The notes beneath the pieces were generated by a model. That model had not been told where the DNA came from. It saw only the letters and a program-made list of their open reading frames with translations, and ran no database searches. Below, piece by piece: positions 15,861 through 24,489 of a stretch of DNA of 64,000 nt. The stretch is from DASYTH01 sp035762905 (GTDB lineage Bacteria > Actinomycetota > Actinomycetes > Mycobacteriales > Pseudonocardiaceae), in contig NZ_DASUCC010000151.1 of assembly GCF_035762905.1 (NCBI RefSeq), positions 4,248-68,247 of the forward strand, given 5' to 3'. Both the position numbers and the translations under genes were made by a program. The first letter of the stretch is position 1; each line of letters begins with the position of its first letter.

Positions 15861-15876
15861 AGGGTCTAAAGACCCT
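15861..15876. promoter_or_regulatory. Inverted repeat upstream of the conservon
   Basis: AGGGTCT-AA-AGACCCT, 7-bp perfect arms with a 2-bp centre, in the 320-bp gene-free region between cvnA and the NTF2-like gene. It is placed just upstream of the candidate cvn promoter and may be an operator. I see no gene elsewhere in 15733-16053. Confidence 0.45.
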
Positions 15877-16053
15877 ACCCGAGGGTTCAAAACCGGCACG
15901 GAGAGAGCCGCCCCCAGTACCTACGGTTACGAACGAGCCCAAAATGGTGGCGCACGGTGCCGACTGCAAGCTGCAATCCGCAGTGACCTAAATAACAATA
16001 TCAATTGGGATTCCAGGACGTGTCGATTTGATTTGTTCGCCAGTCGCACAGAG

Positions 16054-16443
16054 TCATACCCCGGCCTCCTGCCGGATCCGCTCGAACTGAGCGTTCATCG
16101 CCTCGGCGAGCGCCGTGGCGCCGGACAGTGGCCGCACCATCACCGTGAGATCGTCGATCAGCCCGTGCTCGTCGTGGTGCAGGAAATCGCATCCCTGCAC
16201 CTGGCGGCCGTTCACCGTCGCGGTGAACACGAGCGCATGGTCCCGGCCGTCCGCACTGGCGATCTCCCTGACGTAGCTGAAGTCCTCGAACACCCGCGCC
16301 GCCCCGCGCACGATCGCCGCGGTCAACGCCTTGCCCGGGTACGGCCGGTAGGCCACCGGACTGGTGAACACGACGTCGTCGGCCAGCAGGGCCTCGATCG
16401 CCGCCAGGTCACGCGCCTCGATCGCCTTCCGGAACGGATGCAC
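16054..16443 (-). CDS. SnoaL/NTF2-like protein
   Basis: A 129-residue cytoplasmic protein of the SnoaL-like NTF2 fold: an N-terminal helix (HPFRKAIEARDLAAIEALLA), DDVVFTSPV, a central sheet (HALVFTATVNGRQVQGCDFL) and LIDDLTVMVRPLSGA. Members are small hydrolases, isomerases or ligand-binding proteins; no catalytic set can be assigned here. The ATG at 16443 lies 56 bp from the divergent PadR gene, and the operator-like palindrome between them suggests PadR controls this gene. Confidence 0.8.
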   Translation of the reverse strand: MHPFRKAIEARDLAAIEALLADDVVFTSPVAYRPYPGKALTAAIVRGAARVFEDFSYVREIASADGRDHALVFTATVNGRQVQGCDFLHHDEHGLIDDLTVMVRPLSGATALAEAMNAQFERIRQEAGV

Positions 16444-16454
16444 GGCGGCCCCCT

Positions 16455-16474
16455 CTACTCAATTTGTTGACTAG
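16455..16474. promoter_or_regulatory. PadR operator candidate
   Basis: CTACTCAA (16455-16462) and TTGACTAG (16467-16474) pair in 7 of 8 positions around TTTG in the 56-bp intergenic region between the NTF2-like gene and padR. The position and symmetry fit a binding site for the dimeric PadR regulator next door. Confidence 0.55.
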
Positions 16475-16499
16475 GTGCCGATGACACTATCGTGCCGGC

Positions 16500-17066
16500 A
16501 TGTCGCTGCGCCATGCCGTCATGGCCGCCCTTCTCCACGGTGCGGCGTCCGGCTACGACCTCGCCAAGGAGTTCGACGCCTCGGTGGCCAACTTCTGGAT
16601 GGCCACCCCGCAGCAGCTCTACCGCGAGCTCGACCGCATGCACGCCGCCGGACTGGTCGAAGCCCGCGTCGTGGAGCAGGACCGCCGCCCCAACAAGCGC
16701 CTGTTCTCCCTCACCCCCGCCGGCCACCGCGAGCTGCACTCCTTCACGGCCGCCCCCACCCGCCCCGGCACCATCCGCGACGACCTCATGGTCAAGGTGC
16801 AGGCCCTGGACGTGGGTGACGTCGAGTCGGTCAGCGCCGCCATCCAGGAACGCCTCACCTGGGCCGAAGCCAAGATCGCCCGCTACGAACGGCTTCGCGC
16901 CCGCCTGCTGCACGGTCGCACCGAGCAGCAGTACCTCGCCGAATCGTCCCGCGTCGGCCCCTACCTCACCCTCACCCGCGGCCTCACCTTCGAACGCGAG
17001 AACCGGCACTGGTGCCAGTGGGCCCTCACCGTCCTCACCCACCGCACCCCCAGTTCGAGCACCTGA
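16500..17066 (+). CDS. PadR-family transcriptional regulator
   Basis: A 188-residue repressor-type regulator. The N-terminal winged helix (SLRHAVMAALLHGAASGYDL through QQLYRELDRMHAAGLVEARV, then RRPNKRLFSLTPAGHRELHS) is typical of PadR. The C-terminal half is helical (IQERLTWAEAKIARYERLRA), as in PadR subfamily 2, and mediates dimerisation. It is divergently arranged with the NTF2-like gene across a palindrome that is its likely operator. The inducer is unknown. The coding end nearly abuts the convergent MerR gene (7 bp). Confidence 0.88.
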   Translation: MSLRHAVMAALLHGAASGYDLAKEFDASVANFWMATPQQLYRELDRMHAAGLVEARVVEQDRRPNKRLFSLTPAGHRELHSFTAAPTRPGTIRDDLMVKVQALDVGDVESVSAAIQERLTWAEAKIARYERLRARLLHGRTEQQYLAESSRVGPYLTLTRGLTFERENRHWCQWALTVLTHRTPSSST

Positions 17067-17072
17067 GTCGGG

Positions 17073-17969
17073 TCAGCCGGCGGCGCGCAGGGCGGCGATG
17101 AGCCATTCGACGGCGGGGACCCGGGTGGGGATGGGGGGCCAGCCGTTGATGGTGGCCATGAGTTGCCAGTAGCGCTCGGCGCGGGTGTCGGTGCCGGTGG
17201 CGATGTGGTCGGCGGCCTGGGCGGTGGAGATGCCGAGGGTGGTGGTGATCTCGGTGCTGAGGGCGCGGGCGCGAGCAGAGGTCGGGGGTTCGTCGGCGGC
17301 GAGGGCTTCGGCGGCGATCTCGGTCCAGCGGGGCCAATCGTCGGCGGGTGCCATGGACTGGCCGGCGGTGCGGGCGGCCGAGTGGGACTCGCTCATCTGC
17401 CGGATGCGGGCACGGAAGTCCTTGTCGCGGACGAGTTCGGCCAGTTCGATCCAGGCTTCGAGCTGTTCGGGGGTGGGGTCGGCGGGGAGTTGGGGCTTGG
17501 CCGAGCGCATCCGGTCGGCGAAGGCCGGGTCGATGTTCAGGCCGCCGGTGACCTCGTCCCAGAACTCGTCGATCAGGCGGTCGCGTTCCTCGTCCGTCAT
17601 TCCGGCGAGCTTGGTCATCAGGGTCACCTCGTCCGATCCGCGGTTGGTCACCGCGCGCAGCACCGCGCGGCGCAGGTTGAGCAGGCGGATCTGGTTGTCC
17701 AGCACATCGATGTGGTGCCGGGCCAGGTCCACGATGGTCGTCTGGCCGGCCAGCGCCCGATCGATCTCGGGCAGGCCGAGGCCGAGCTCGCGCAGCGTCT
17801 TCACGAGCTCGATGGCGGCGAGCGACCGGGCGTCGTAGAGCCGGTAGCCCCCGGCCGAACGCTCGGCCGGGGGCAGCAGACCCTCGTCTGAGTAGAACCG
17901 GATCGTGCGCGTGGTCAGACCGGTGCGCCGGGCCAGCGCACCGATCGTGAACCTTCCGTTGTCCGGCAC
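17073..17969 (-). CDS. MerR-family transcriptional regulator
   Basis: A 298-residue activator/repressor. The N-terminal MerR DNA-binding domain is clear: FTIGALARRTGLTTRTIRFY, SDEGLLPPAERSAGGYRLYD. A coiled-coil dimerisation helix (IDVLDNQIRLLNLRRAVLRA) follows. The C-terminal 170 residues are helical, unusually long for MerR and without the metal-binding Cys set or a recognisable TipAS motif, so it probably senses an organic ligand. GTG 17969 sits where a promoter with a 19-bp spacer would start transcription, implying leaderless mRNA and autoregulation at the perfect palindrome 17983-18003. Confidence 0.9.
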   Translation of the reverse strand: MPDNGRFTIGALARRTGLTTRTIRFYSDEGLLPPAERSAGGYRLYDARSLAAIELVKTLRELGLGLPEIDRALAGQTTIVDLARHHIDVLDNQIRLLNLRRAVLRAVTNRGSDEVTLMTKLAGMTDEERDRLIDEFWDEVTGGLNIDPAFADRMRSAKPQLPADPTPEQLEAWIELAELVRDKDFRARIRQMSESHSAARTAGQSMAPADDWPRWTEIAAEALAADEPPTSARARALSTEITTTLGISTAQAADHIATGTDTRAERYWQLMATINGWPPIPTRVPAVEWLIAALRAAG

Positions 17970-17975
17970 CGGACC

Positions 17976-18006
17976 ATCGTCAACCTTCCAGTAGCTGGAA
18001 GGTCAA
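17976..18006 (-). promoter_or_regulatory. MerR-type promoter-operator with 19-bp spacer
   Basis: ACCTTCCAG (17983-17991), TAG, CTGGAAGGT (17995-18003) form a perfect 9-bp inverted repeat. On the minus strand TTGACC (18001-18006) and GACGAT (17976-17981) flank it with a 19-bp gap, the overlong spacing that MerR proteins correct by DNA distortion. Transcription would begin at about the GTG start of merR. Confidence 0.75.
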
Positions 18007-18007
18007 G

Positions 18008-19789
18008 TCAGTTTCGCCAGACCTCGTCGAACGAGACCGAGCACGCGCTGCCGGTGGACCGGACCCGGTTGGCACCGGACTCCCAGATCACCTGACTGCC
18101 CATGCGCTTGATGTACTTGTACTCGAAGGTCACGTTGGCCGGCAGGTTGACCGTGCCGCGCCAGATCGGATAGGTCGCCGCGGACAACGGCAGGCTGTTC
18201 GCCGGGTCCCAGTTCCCCAGCTCCGGCCGGTTTCCGGCGACGAACACGTTCTCGCCGAAGATCGTGAACGCCTCGACGTTGAAGCCCACCGCGACCGTGG
18301 TGCAGCCACCGCCGCCACCGGACGTCCGGGCGCCCACGTGCAGCGCGAGCATCCGTCCGGACGGCACCGACGCGACGAACCTGCCACCACTGTCCACCGT
18401 GTACGCGGCACCGGTGCAGGTGCCGGCACTGAAGTCGCCGTTCGCGACGTCACAGTAGGTTCCGGCCGGCAGGTCGGTCTGGAACGTACGGGACAGCGTG
18501 CCGCCGTCGCGGTTGAACGCCAGGTACGCCTTGCCGGCCCGGCCGAAGCCGATCTGGCTCGATCCGTTGCTCCACCAGTTGGTCACGCCGGCACCGCTGC
18601 TGTTGTTGCGCAGTCCCACCAGGTTCGCCGTGGTGCGCCAGCGGTGCTCGCACACCCAGCCGCTGGCGCAGTTGACCGGCGAGGTGGTGCCGTTGCCGGC
18701 GGCCGGCGGGCCCTGGTCGCCGCCGTTGAACGTGAAGCTGGACATCACCTGCGGCACCCCGTACGGCCAGGCCAGCATGAACGCCTCGGCCAGCGCGTAG
18801 TTGTTGCCGTCCTTGTAGGTCAGCCGGGCGCGGCCGTTGCGCTGGGTGTCGTGGTTGTCGATGAACGCCACCGCGTCTGGTGAGCCGAGCGCCATGGAGC
18901 CGGCCAGGTTGTTGAGGTTGCTCAGGTTCCCGTCGCGGAAGGCGTTGCCGACCACGTCGCCGTAGCGGAACTCGGTGACGTCACCGATGCCGGTGTACTC
19001 GCCGGGTGCGATCTCGCCGGGCCCGCCCTCGATCACCTCCTGGAAGACGTAGCGCGGCGAGGCCATCGGGCCGTAGATCGCCTGCAGGTCGGCGACCGGC
19101 ACGTGCTTGGCCGCGTCCACCCGGATGCCGTCCACCCCGAGCCCGGCCAGGTCCTGCAGGTACGCGGTCAACTTCCCGCGCACGTAGGAGGATTCGGTCT
19201 TCAGGTCGGACAGGTCGACCAGCTCGCAGTTCTGCACCTCGAATCGGTCGGTCCAGTTGCGGATGTCGTCGTTGCCGTTGCGGCCGCAGTGGTGGAAGTC
19301 GTCGAACCCGTACGGCACGGCGGGATAGCCGTACTGGGTGTAGCTCGATCCGCCGCTGCCGGGCCCGGCGGAGGCGCCGCCGGCCATGTGGTTGACGATG
19401 GCGTCGACGAAGATCTTCACGCCGGCGGCGTGGCAGGTGTTGACCATGTTGGCGAACGCCGCCCGGTTGCCGCGGCGGGAGACGAGCTGGTAGCTGACCG
19501 GCTGGTAGTCCTGCCACCACGGGTACCCGCTGCCGGGCAGCACCACGTGCTCCTGTGGCGGGGACACCTGAACGGCGCCGAAACCCTTGGGCCCCAACAC
19601 GTTTGTGCATTCCGAGGCGACCGAGGCCCAGGGCCACTGGAACAGGTGGACGATCACGTCCTTGGCGCCCGGGCTGGTTCCGGAGGCGATGCCGGCCGGT
19701 TCCGAGGTTGCGGCCGGCACGCTCACGCCGGCCAGGACGGTGGTCGCGATGGTCAGAAGACGCAGGGTTGATCGCATGCGACGGTGCAT
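18008..19789 (-). CDS. Secreted alpha-amylase (GH13 with C-terminal CBM20)
   Basis: A 593-residue exported enzyme hydrolysing internal alpha-1,4 links of starch. The signal peptide is MHRRMRSTLRLLTIATTVLA with cleavage near PAATSEP. The GH13 barrel has the four conserved regions: FVDAIVNH, GIRVDAAKH (nucleophile Asp225), FQEVIEG (acid/base Glu251) and FIDNHDTQ (Asp314). A beta-sandwich domain C and a starch-binding CBM20 (about 495-593, VGFNVEAFTIFGENVFVAGN to FEYKYIK) follow after a Gly linker. The start is decided by GGAGG 7 nt before ATG 19789. Upstream it shares TTGC/GCAAGAT motifs with malR, so MalR repression relieved by maltodextrins is likely. Its 3' end is 5 bp from the MerR palindrome. 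Confidence 0.95.
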   Translation of the reverse strand: MHRRMRSTLRLLTIATTVLAGVSVPAATSEPAGIASGTSPGAKDVIVHLFQWPWASVASECTNVLGPKGFGAVQVSPPQEHVVLPGSGYPWWQDYQPVSYQLVSRRGNRAAFANMVNTCHAAGVKIFVDAIVNHMAGGASAGPGSGGSSYTQYGYPAVPYGFDDFHHCGRNGNDDIRNWTDRFEVQNCELVDLSDLKTESSYVRGKLTAYLQDLAGLGVDGIRVDAAKHVPVADLQAIYGPMASPRYVFQEVIEGGPGEIAPGEYTGIGDVTEFRYGDVVGNAFRDGNLSNLNNLAGSMALGSPDAVAFIDNHDTQRNGRARLTYKDGNNYALAEAFMLAWPYGVPQVMSSFTFNGGDQGPPAAGNGTTSPVNCASGWVCEHRWRTTANLVGLRNNSSGAGVTNWWSNGSSQIGFGRAGKAYLAFNRDGGTLSRTFQTDLPAGTYCDVANGDFSAGTCTGAAYTVDSGGRFVASVPSGRMLALHVGARTSGGGGGCTTVAVGFNVEAFTIFGENVFVAGNRPELGNWDPANSLPLSAATYPIWRGTVNLPANVTFEYKYIKRMGSQVIWESGANRVRSTGSACSVSFDEVWRN

Positions 19790-19816
19790 GACGCCTCCTT
19801 ACGGAGGTGAAAAGAG

Positions 19817-19838
19817 TTGCAGGGAGTTTCCGCAAGAT
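19817..19838. promoter_or_regulatory. malR: MalR operator candidate upstream of amylase
   Basis: TTGC (19817-19820) and GCAA (19832-19835) form an inverted pair with an 11-nt gap, and the 7-mer GCAAGAT (19832-19838) recurs upstream of malR and of the GH87-like gene. The site is about 30-50 bp ahead of the amylase ATG, a position suited to repression. Confidence 0.6.
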
Positions 19839-19866
19839 TACCAAGGAGAGTGCCCCGGGTAAACCC

Positions 19867-20886
19867 TCAGGACGGCGCCGCTCCGGTCGAACCGCGGACC
19901 ACCAGCTCCGGCAGGAAGACGAACTCCGCGTGCGGCGCCGGGGTGCCGCCGACCTCCTCGAGCAGCGCGTTCACCGCGGCCTGGCCCATCGCCTCGACCG
20001 GCTGGCGCAGCGTGGTCAGCGGCGGATCGGTGAACACGATCAGCGGCGAGTCGTCGAAGCCGACCACCGACACGTCCGCCGGCACCCGCAGCCCGCGCTG
20101 CCGGGCGGCCCGCACCGCGCCGAGCGCCATCAGATCGCCGGCGCAGATGATCGCGGTGCAGCCCTTGTCGATCAGCGCGTGCGCGGCCGCCTGCCCACCC
20201 TCCACGGTGAACAGCGAGTGCTGCACCAGCCGCTCGGCGGCCTCCGCGGACAGCGGCAGCAGGGTGCGCATGTGCTGCACGAAGCCCTCGATCTTGCGCA
20301 GCACCGGGACGAACCGGCGCGGCCCGACGGCCAGCCCGATCCGCTCGTGGCCCAGCTCCACCAGGTGCGTCACGGCCAGCCGCATGGCCGCGCGGTCGTC
20401 GGTGGAGACGAACGGCGCGGACACCTTCTCGGTGTAGCCGTTGATCATGACGAACGGCACGCCGCGCCCGGCCAGCTTGACGTAGCGGTTCATGTCGGCG
20501 GTGGAGTCGGCGTGCAGCCCGGAGACGAAGATGATCCCGTTCACCCCGCGGTCGACGAGAGCGTCGGTCAGCTCGTCCTCGGTCGACCCGCCGGGCGTCT
20601 GCGTGCAGAGCACCGGCGTGTACCCGTCCCGGGTCAGCACCCGCTCGATGACCTGGGCGAACGCCGGGAAGACCGGGTTGGACAGCTCGGGGGTGATCAG
20701 CCCGATCAGCCCGGCGCTACGGGCCCGCAGCCGGGCCGGCCGCTCGTAGCCGAGCAGATCGAGCGCGGCCAGCACGGCCTCCCGGGTGGCCGCCGAGACA
20801 CCGGCCTTTCCGTTGAGCACCCGGCTGACCGTGGCCTCGCTGACGTTGGCCTGCGCGGCGATGTCCGCCAGCCGGGTCCGCTCCAT
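19867..20886 (-). CDS. malR: LacI-family maltose regulator MalR
   Basis: A 339-residue repressor. The HTH (RLADIAAQANVSEATVSRVL, NGKAGVSAATREAVL) and the periplasmic-binding-like core (RSAGLIGLITPELSNPVFPA, ATQTPGG-like CTQTPGGSTEDEL, VVGFDDSPLIVFTDPPLTTL, RQPVEAMGQAAV) match Streptomyces MalR/Reg1, the repressor of amylase and maltose genes, closely along the whole length. ATG 20886 (MERTRLADIA) fits family N-termini better than ATG 20907. Two ATCTTGC direct repeats upstream suggest autoregulation. It lies 77 bp downstream of the amylase start, in the same orientation. Confidence 0.92.
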   Translation of the reverse strand: MERTRLADIAAQANVSEATVSRVLNGKAGVSAATREAVLAALDLLGYERPARLRARSAGLIGLITPELSNPVFPAFAQVIERVLTRDGYTPVLCTQTPGGSTEDELTDALVDRGVNGIIFVSGLHADSTADMNRYVKLAGRGVPFVMINGYTEKVSAPFVSTDDRAAMRLAVTHLVELGHERIGLAVGPRRFVPVLRKIEGFVQHMRTLLPLSAEAAERLVQHSLFTVEGGQAAAHALIDKGCTAIICAGDLMALGAVRAARQRGLRVPADVSVVGFDDSPLIVFTDPPLTTLRQPVEAMGQAAVNALLEEVGGTPAPHAEFVFLPELVVRGSTGAAPS

Positions 20887-20905
20887 GGGGTCAAGGTACC
20901 GCAAC

Positions 20906-20933
20906 ATCTTGCCGGAACATTCAAAGATCTTGC
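20906..20933. promoter_or_regulatory. MalR autoregulatory site candidate
   Basis: ATCTTGC occurs at 20906-20912 and 20927-20933, a 21-bp period placing both on the same face of the helix. Its reverse complement GCAAGAT is the motif found at the amylase and GH87-like promoters. Confidence 0.55.
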
Positions 20934-21022
20934 ATTCGTAACGGCCCGTCGAAGCGGGGCGATGCGCAGGTCATCGGCCGGCCGAGCAGAACGTCCACTT
21001 TCCTGAGGAGTATTTGTCTACA

Positions 21023-21460
21023 ATGGACAGTCGTATCCGTCTGGCGTTCGCCGGCGGTCTGCTGTTGACGCTGGCCGCCTGCGGCACCGCGCCCGGATCC
21101 CCGGTCGAGCCGTCGGTTTCCGTCGCGCCCGCCACCACCGTCCCGGACCCGACCACCACGACCACGCCGCCGCCGGTCACCACGACCACCGTGGAACCGC
21201 CACCGGCCCCCGCCGAACCACCGCCCGCGCCACCCGCGCCGAAGCCGCCGACCCCGAAGCCGCCGGCTCCGAAGCCCGTGCCGCCGCCCAAACCGCCCGC
21301 GCCCAAGCAGAACTGCGACGCGTCCTACCCGGGGGTGTGCATCGCACCGGCACCGCCGGATCTGGACTGCCCGGACGTTCCCTACAAGAACTTCCAGGTG
21401 CGGCAACCGGATCCGCACCGTTTCGACGCCGACCACGACGGGATCGGTTGCGAGACCTAG
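21023..21460 (+). CDS. Secreted lipoprotein with Excalibur-like calcium-binding domain
   Basis: A 145-residue exported protein: signal peptide MDSRIRLAFAGGLLLTLAAC with lipobox (LAAC), a long Thr/Pro then Pro/Lys-rich stalk (PPKPPAPK repeats), and a C-terminal module DLDCPDVPYKNFQV to DADHDGIGCE. That ending is the Excalibur signature, with paired Cys and DxDxDGxxCE, which resembles an EF-hand and is thought to bind calcium on the cell surface. ATG 21023 keeps the signal peptide compact; a TTG 9 nt earlier sits closer to GAGGAG and cannot be excluded. The stop codon is within the terminator palindrome. Confidence 0.85.
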   Translation: MDSRIRLAFAGGLLLTLAACGTAPGSPVEPSVSVAPATTVPDPTTTTTPPPVTTTTVEPPPAPAEPPPAPPAPKPPTPKPPAPKPVPPPKPPAPKQNCDASYPGVCIAPAPPDLDCPDVPYKNFQVRQPDPHRFDADHDGIGCET

Positions 21461-21481
21461 CCTCGAAATTTCGAGGCTAGG
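21456..21481. terminator. Bidirectional palindromic terminator
   Basis: CCTAGCCTCGAAA and TTTCGAGGCTAGG form a perfect 26-bp palindrome lying exactly between two convergent genes. Each gene's TAG stop codon is inside one arm. With T/A-containing flanks absent, it is probably a factor-assisted two-way terminator. Confidence 0.8.
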
Positions 21482-22988
21482 CCGGCTCGCCCGCGTGCAG
21501 GGTGATCACGCTCCAGGACACCGGAGGCAGGACGGCGGTCAACCGGCCGCCGTCCGGTGCGGGCAGGTCGAGCGCCCTTGGCCGGACCCGGTCGGGATGC
21601 GCACGGTCGTTGACCGCGTGCGGGTCGGGGTCGGCCAGGATGTGCGCGCCGGTCACCGTGACCGGGCCGAGCGCGCGCAGGTCGGCGGTCAGCGTGACCG
21701 GCTCGGTGGTGTGCCGGTTCATCGCGAACAGTGCCACGGCACCGGACTCCGGGTCGTGCGTGGCGACCGCGTCCAGCACCGGGACCTCGCCGTGCGCCAC
21801 GGTGTCCACGGTCGGACCCGCCGGTTCCACCCGCAGCACCTCGCCGCGGGCGTGTCGGGCGGTGAGCGCGAACGGATGGAAGATCGTCTGGCGCCAGGCG
21901 GCACCGCCCCGGTCGGTGCGGATGGGGGCGATCACGTTGACCAGCTGGGCCTGGCAGGCGACCGCCACCCGGTCGGCGTTGCGCAGCAAGGTGATCAGAT
22001 ACCCGCCCACCGCGACCGCGTCGGCCGCCGTGTAGGTGTCCTCGATCAGCACCGGGGCGTGCTCCCAGTCCGCCTCGGCGCGGCCGGGGAACCGCGACAT
22101 GTTCCAGACGTTCCACTCGTCGAACGACAGCGTGATCCGCTTCTGCCGGCGCAGCTTGGCCCGCACGTGGTCCGCGGTGGCGACCACGTCCGCGATGAAC
22201 CGGTCCATCGCCACCGGGGTGGCCAGGAAGCTCGCCAGATCAGCGTTCTCCTCGTAGTAGGAGTGCAGCGAGATGTGGTCCACCGCGTCGTAGGCCAGCT
22301 CGAGGACCGTGGCCTCCCAGGCGCCGAAGGTCGGCATGGTCGCGCCGGAACTGCCGCACAGCACCAGCTCGACGCCGGGGTCGACGGCCCGCATCGCCTT
22401 GGCCGTCTCGTTCGCCAGCCGCCCGTACTCCACCGCGGTCTTGTGCCCGATCTGCCAGTGCCCGTCCACCTCGTTTCCCAGGCACCACAGGCGAATCCCA
22501 TACGGATCCGGGTCGCCGTGCCGGGCCCGCAGGTCGGCGAGGTAGGTGCCGCCCGGGTGGTTGGCGTACTCGATCAGATCGCACGCCTCCTGGATGCCGC
22601 GGGTGCCGAGGTTGACCGCGAGCATCGGCTCCACCCGGGCTGCCCTGGTCCAGGCCATGAACTCGCCCAGCCCGAAGGCGTTCGGCTCGATCTGCCGCCA
22701 GGCCAGATCGAGCCGGGTGGGCCGCTCGGCCGGCGGGCCGACGCCGTCCTCCCACCGGTACCCGGACACGAAGTTGCCGCCCGGGTAGCGCACCACGCCC
22801 ACCCCCAGCTCCCGCACCAGTTCCAGCACGTCGCCGCGGAACCCGCGATCGTCGGCGGCCGGGTGGCCGGGCTCGTAGATGCCGGAGTACACGCACCGGC
22901 CCATGTGCTCGACGAACGAGCCGAACAGCCGCCGGCCCACCGGTGCGATCCGCACCGCCGGGTCCAGGGTCAACGCGGCGGTGATCAC
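21477..22988 (-). CDS. abfA: GH51 alpha-L-arabinofuranosidase
   Basis: A 503-residue intracellular retaining glycosidase removing arabinofuranosyl groups from arabino-oligosaccharides. The (beta/alpha)8 barrel carries RYPGGNFVSGYRWEDGVG, LWCLGNEVDGHW (acid/base Glu173) and LSFDEWNVW (nucleophile Glu291); a beta-sandwich domain follows (VLDAVATHDPESGAVALFAM). No signal peptide is present, as usual for GH51. The GTG start at 22988 overlaps the acyl-CoA ligase stop (GTGA), so it is translated with that operon. This is an unexpected partner and suggests that the operon handles an arabinose-linked compound, such as feruloyl or coumaroyl arabinose from plant cell walls. Confidence 0.92.
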   Translation of the reverse strand: MITAALTLDPAVRIAPVGRRLFGSFVEHMGRCVYSGIYEPGHPAADDRGFRGDVLELVRELGVGVVRYPGGNFVSGYRWEDGVGPPAERPTRLDLAWRQIEPNAFGLGEFMAWTRAARVEPMLAVNLGTRGIQEACDLIEYANHPGGTYLADLRARHGDPDPYGIRLWCLGNEVDGHWQIGHKTAVEYGRLANETAKAMRAVDPGVELVLCGSSGATMPTFGAWEATVLELAYDAVDHISLHSYYEENADLASFLATPVAMDRFIADVVATADHVRAKLRRQKRITLSFDEWNVWNMSRFPGRAEADWEHAPVLIEDTYTAADAVAVGGYLITLLRNADRVAVACQAQLVNVIAPIRTDRGGAAWRQTIFHPFALTARHARGEVLRVEPAGPTVDTVAHGEVPVLDAVATHDPESGAVALFAMNRHTTEPVTLTADLRALGPVTVTGAHILADPDPHAVNDRAHPDRVRPRALDLPAPDGGRLTAVLPPVSWSVITLHAGEPA

Positions 22989-24484
22989 CGGCCGACGCTC
23001 GCCCGTAGCGGTCCCTTGAGCACCTTGCCGGAACCGCTGCGCGGCAACGTGTCCACGAACACCACCGACTTCGGGATCTTGTACTTGGCGATCTTGCCGG
23101 CGAGGAAGTCGAGCAGCTCGTCCGGTTCGGCCCCCGCCCCGGCGCGCAGCACCACCACCGCCCGGCCCACCTCCCCCCAGCGTTGGTCCGGCACGCCGAT
23201 CACGGCGCACTCGGCCACCGCGGGATGCCGGTACAGCACGTCCTCCACCTCGGCCGGGTAGATGTTCTCCCCGCCCGAGATGATCATATCCTTGATCCGG
23301 TCCCGGATGGTGAGGTAGCCGTCCTCGTCCGCAACGGCGATGTCCCCGGTGCGCAGCCAGCCGTCCCCGGAGCGCACCGCCGCGGTTTCCTCCGGCTTGT
23401 GCCAGTAGCAGGTCATGAGGCTCGGGCCGTGCAGCAGAACCTCGCCCGGCTCACCCGGCCCGGCGTCGGTCCCGTCCGGCCGCACCACCCGGACATCGGT
23501 GAAGAAGCACGGGGTTCCGGCCGAGCCGATCTTGCTCGGGCCGTCCTGGGCGCGCAGGAACAGCGCACCGGGCGCGGACTCGGTCAACCCGTAGCCCTGC
23601 AGGAAGGTCAGCCCGCGTGCGGTGTAGATGGCGATCAGCGACTCCGGAACCGGTGCGCCGCCGCAGATCATCGAGCGCACCGAGGACAGGTCGGCATCGG
23701 CCCAGCCCGGCGCGGACGCGATCGCCTGGAACATCACCGGAACGCCGAACAGGTAGGTCACCCGGTGCCGGGCGATCAGCTCAAGCGTGCGGACCGGGTC
23801 GAACGCGGAGTCCAGCACCAGCGTGCCGCCCTTGAGGATGGTGGGCAGCACGGTCTGGTTCAGCGCGGCGACATGGAACATCGGCGCGTTCACCAGGGTC
23901 ACCTCGTCGCCGGCGAGGTCCACGTCGATCAGCAGGTTCAGGCTGTTCCACACGATGTTGGCGTGGCTGAGCGCGACGCCCTTCGGCTGCCCGGTGGTCC
24001 CCGAGGTGTACATGATCATGCTCAGCTCGCCGTCGGCCACCGGCTCGTCCAGCGGGTCGGCCGGGCGCGCGGCCAGCAGCCGCTCGTACGACTCGAGGTC
24101 GAGCACGTCCACGGGCTCGGCACCGGAACCCAGCTCGGCGGCGATCTCCGCGTGCGTGGGGGCGTGCACCAGCAGCCGGGCGCCGCTGTCGCGCAGAATG
24201 TAGGCCAGCTCGGGCGCGGCCAGCCGGGTGTTCAGCGGCACGAAGATCGCGCCGAGGGTGCCGGTGGCGAACAGCGTCTCCAGGAACGTCGGGTGGTTCG
24301 GTCCCAGGTAGGCGACCCGGTCCCCGGACCGCACGCCGCGTTCGGCGAACACCCGGGCCAGCCGGACCACCCGGTCGTAGAGCTGCGCGTAGGTCCACTC
24401 GCGACCGTCGTGCACCACCGCGGTGCGCTTCGGCGACATTCGCGCCCGGCGCGCCGGCCACGACCCGATTCCCTGGTTTCGCAT
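22985..24484 (-). CDS. Acyl-CoA synthetase (AMP-forming)
   Basis: A 499-residue cytoplasmic ligase activating a carboxylic acid to its CoA thioester through an acyl-adenylate. All core motifs are present: MYTSGTTGQPKGVALSH (P-loop, 159-175), YGLTESAP, WLRTGDIAVADEDGYLTIRD and ISGGENIYPAEVEDVL, plus the terminal catalytic Lys region PRSGSGKVLK. The closest recognisable types are long-chain/aromatic acid-CoA ligases. ATG 24484 lies 5 nt after the amidohydrolase stop; the upstream extension to 25471 is a shadow. With a PaaX regulator and a Liv-type transporter in the same unit, an aromatic acid substrate is likely. Confidence 0.92.
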   Translation of the reverse strand: MRNQGIGSWPARRARMSPKRTAVVHDGREWTYAQLYDRVVRLARVFAERGVRSGDRVAYLGPNHPTFLETLFATGTLGAIFVPLNTRLAAPELAYILRDSGARLLVHAPTHAEIAAELGSGAEPVDVLDLESYERLLAARPADPLDEPVADGELSMIMYTSGTTGQPKGVALSHANIVWNSLNLLIDVDLAGDEVTLVNAPMFHVAALNQTVLPTILKGGTLVLDSAFDPVRTLELIARHRVTYLFGVPVMFQAIASAPGWADADLSSVRSMICGGAPVPESLIAIYTARGLTFLQGYGLTESAPGALFLRAQDGPSKIGSAGTPCFFTDVRVVRPDGTDAGPGEPGEVLLHGPSLMTCYWHKPEETAAVRSGDGWLRTGDIAVADEDGYLTIRDRIKDMIISGGENIYPAEVEDVLYRHPAVAECAVIGVPDQRWGEVGRAVVVLRAGAGAEPDELLDFLAGKIAKYKIPKSVVFVDTLPRSGSGKVLKGPLRASVGR

Positions 24485-24489
24485 GGCTG

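Noticed and set aside
13321..16470. 1049-codon plus-strand frame over the conservon
   Set aside because: It spans cvnA in antisense and even the AT-rich promoter region; no start signal and no domain.
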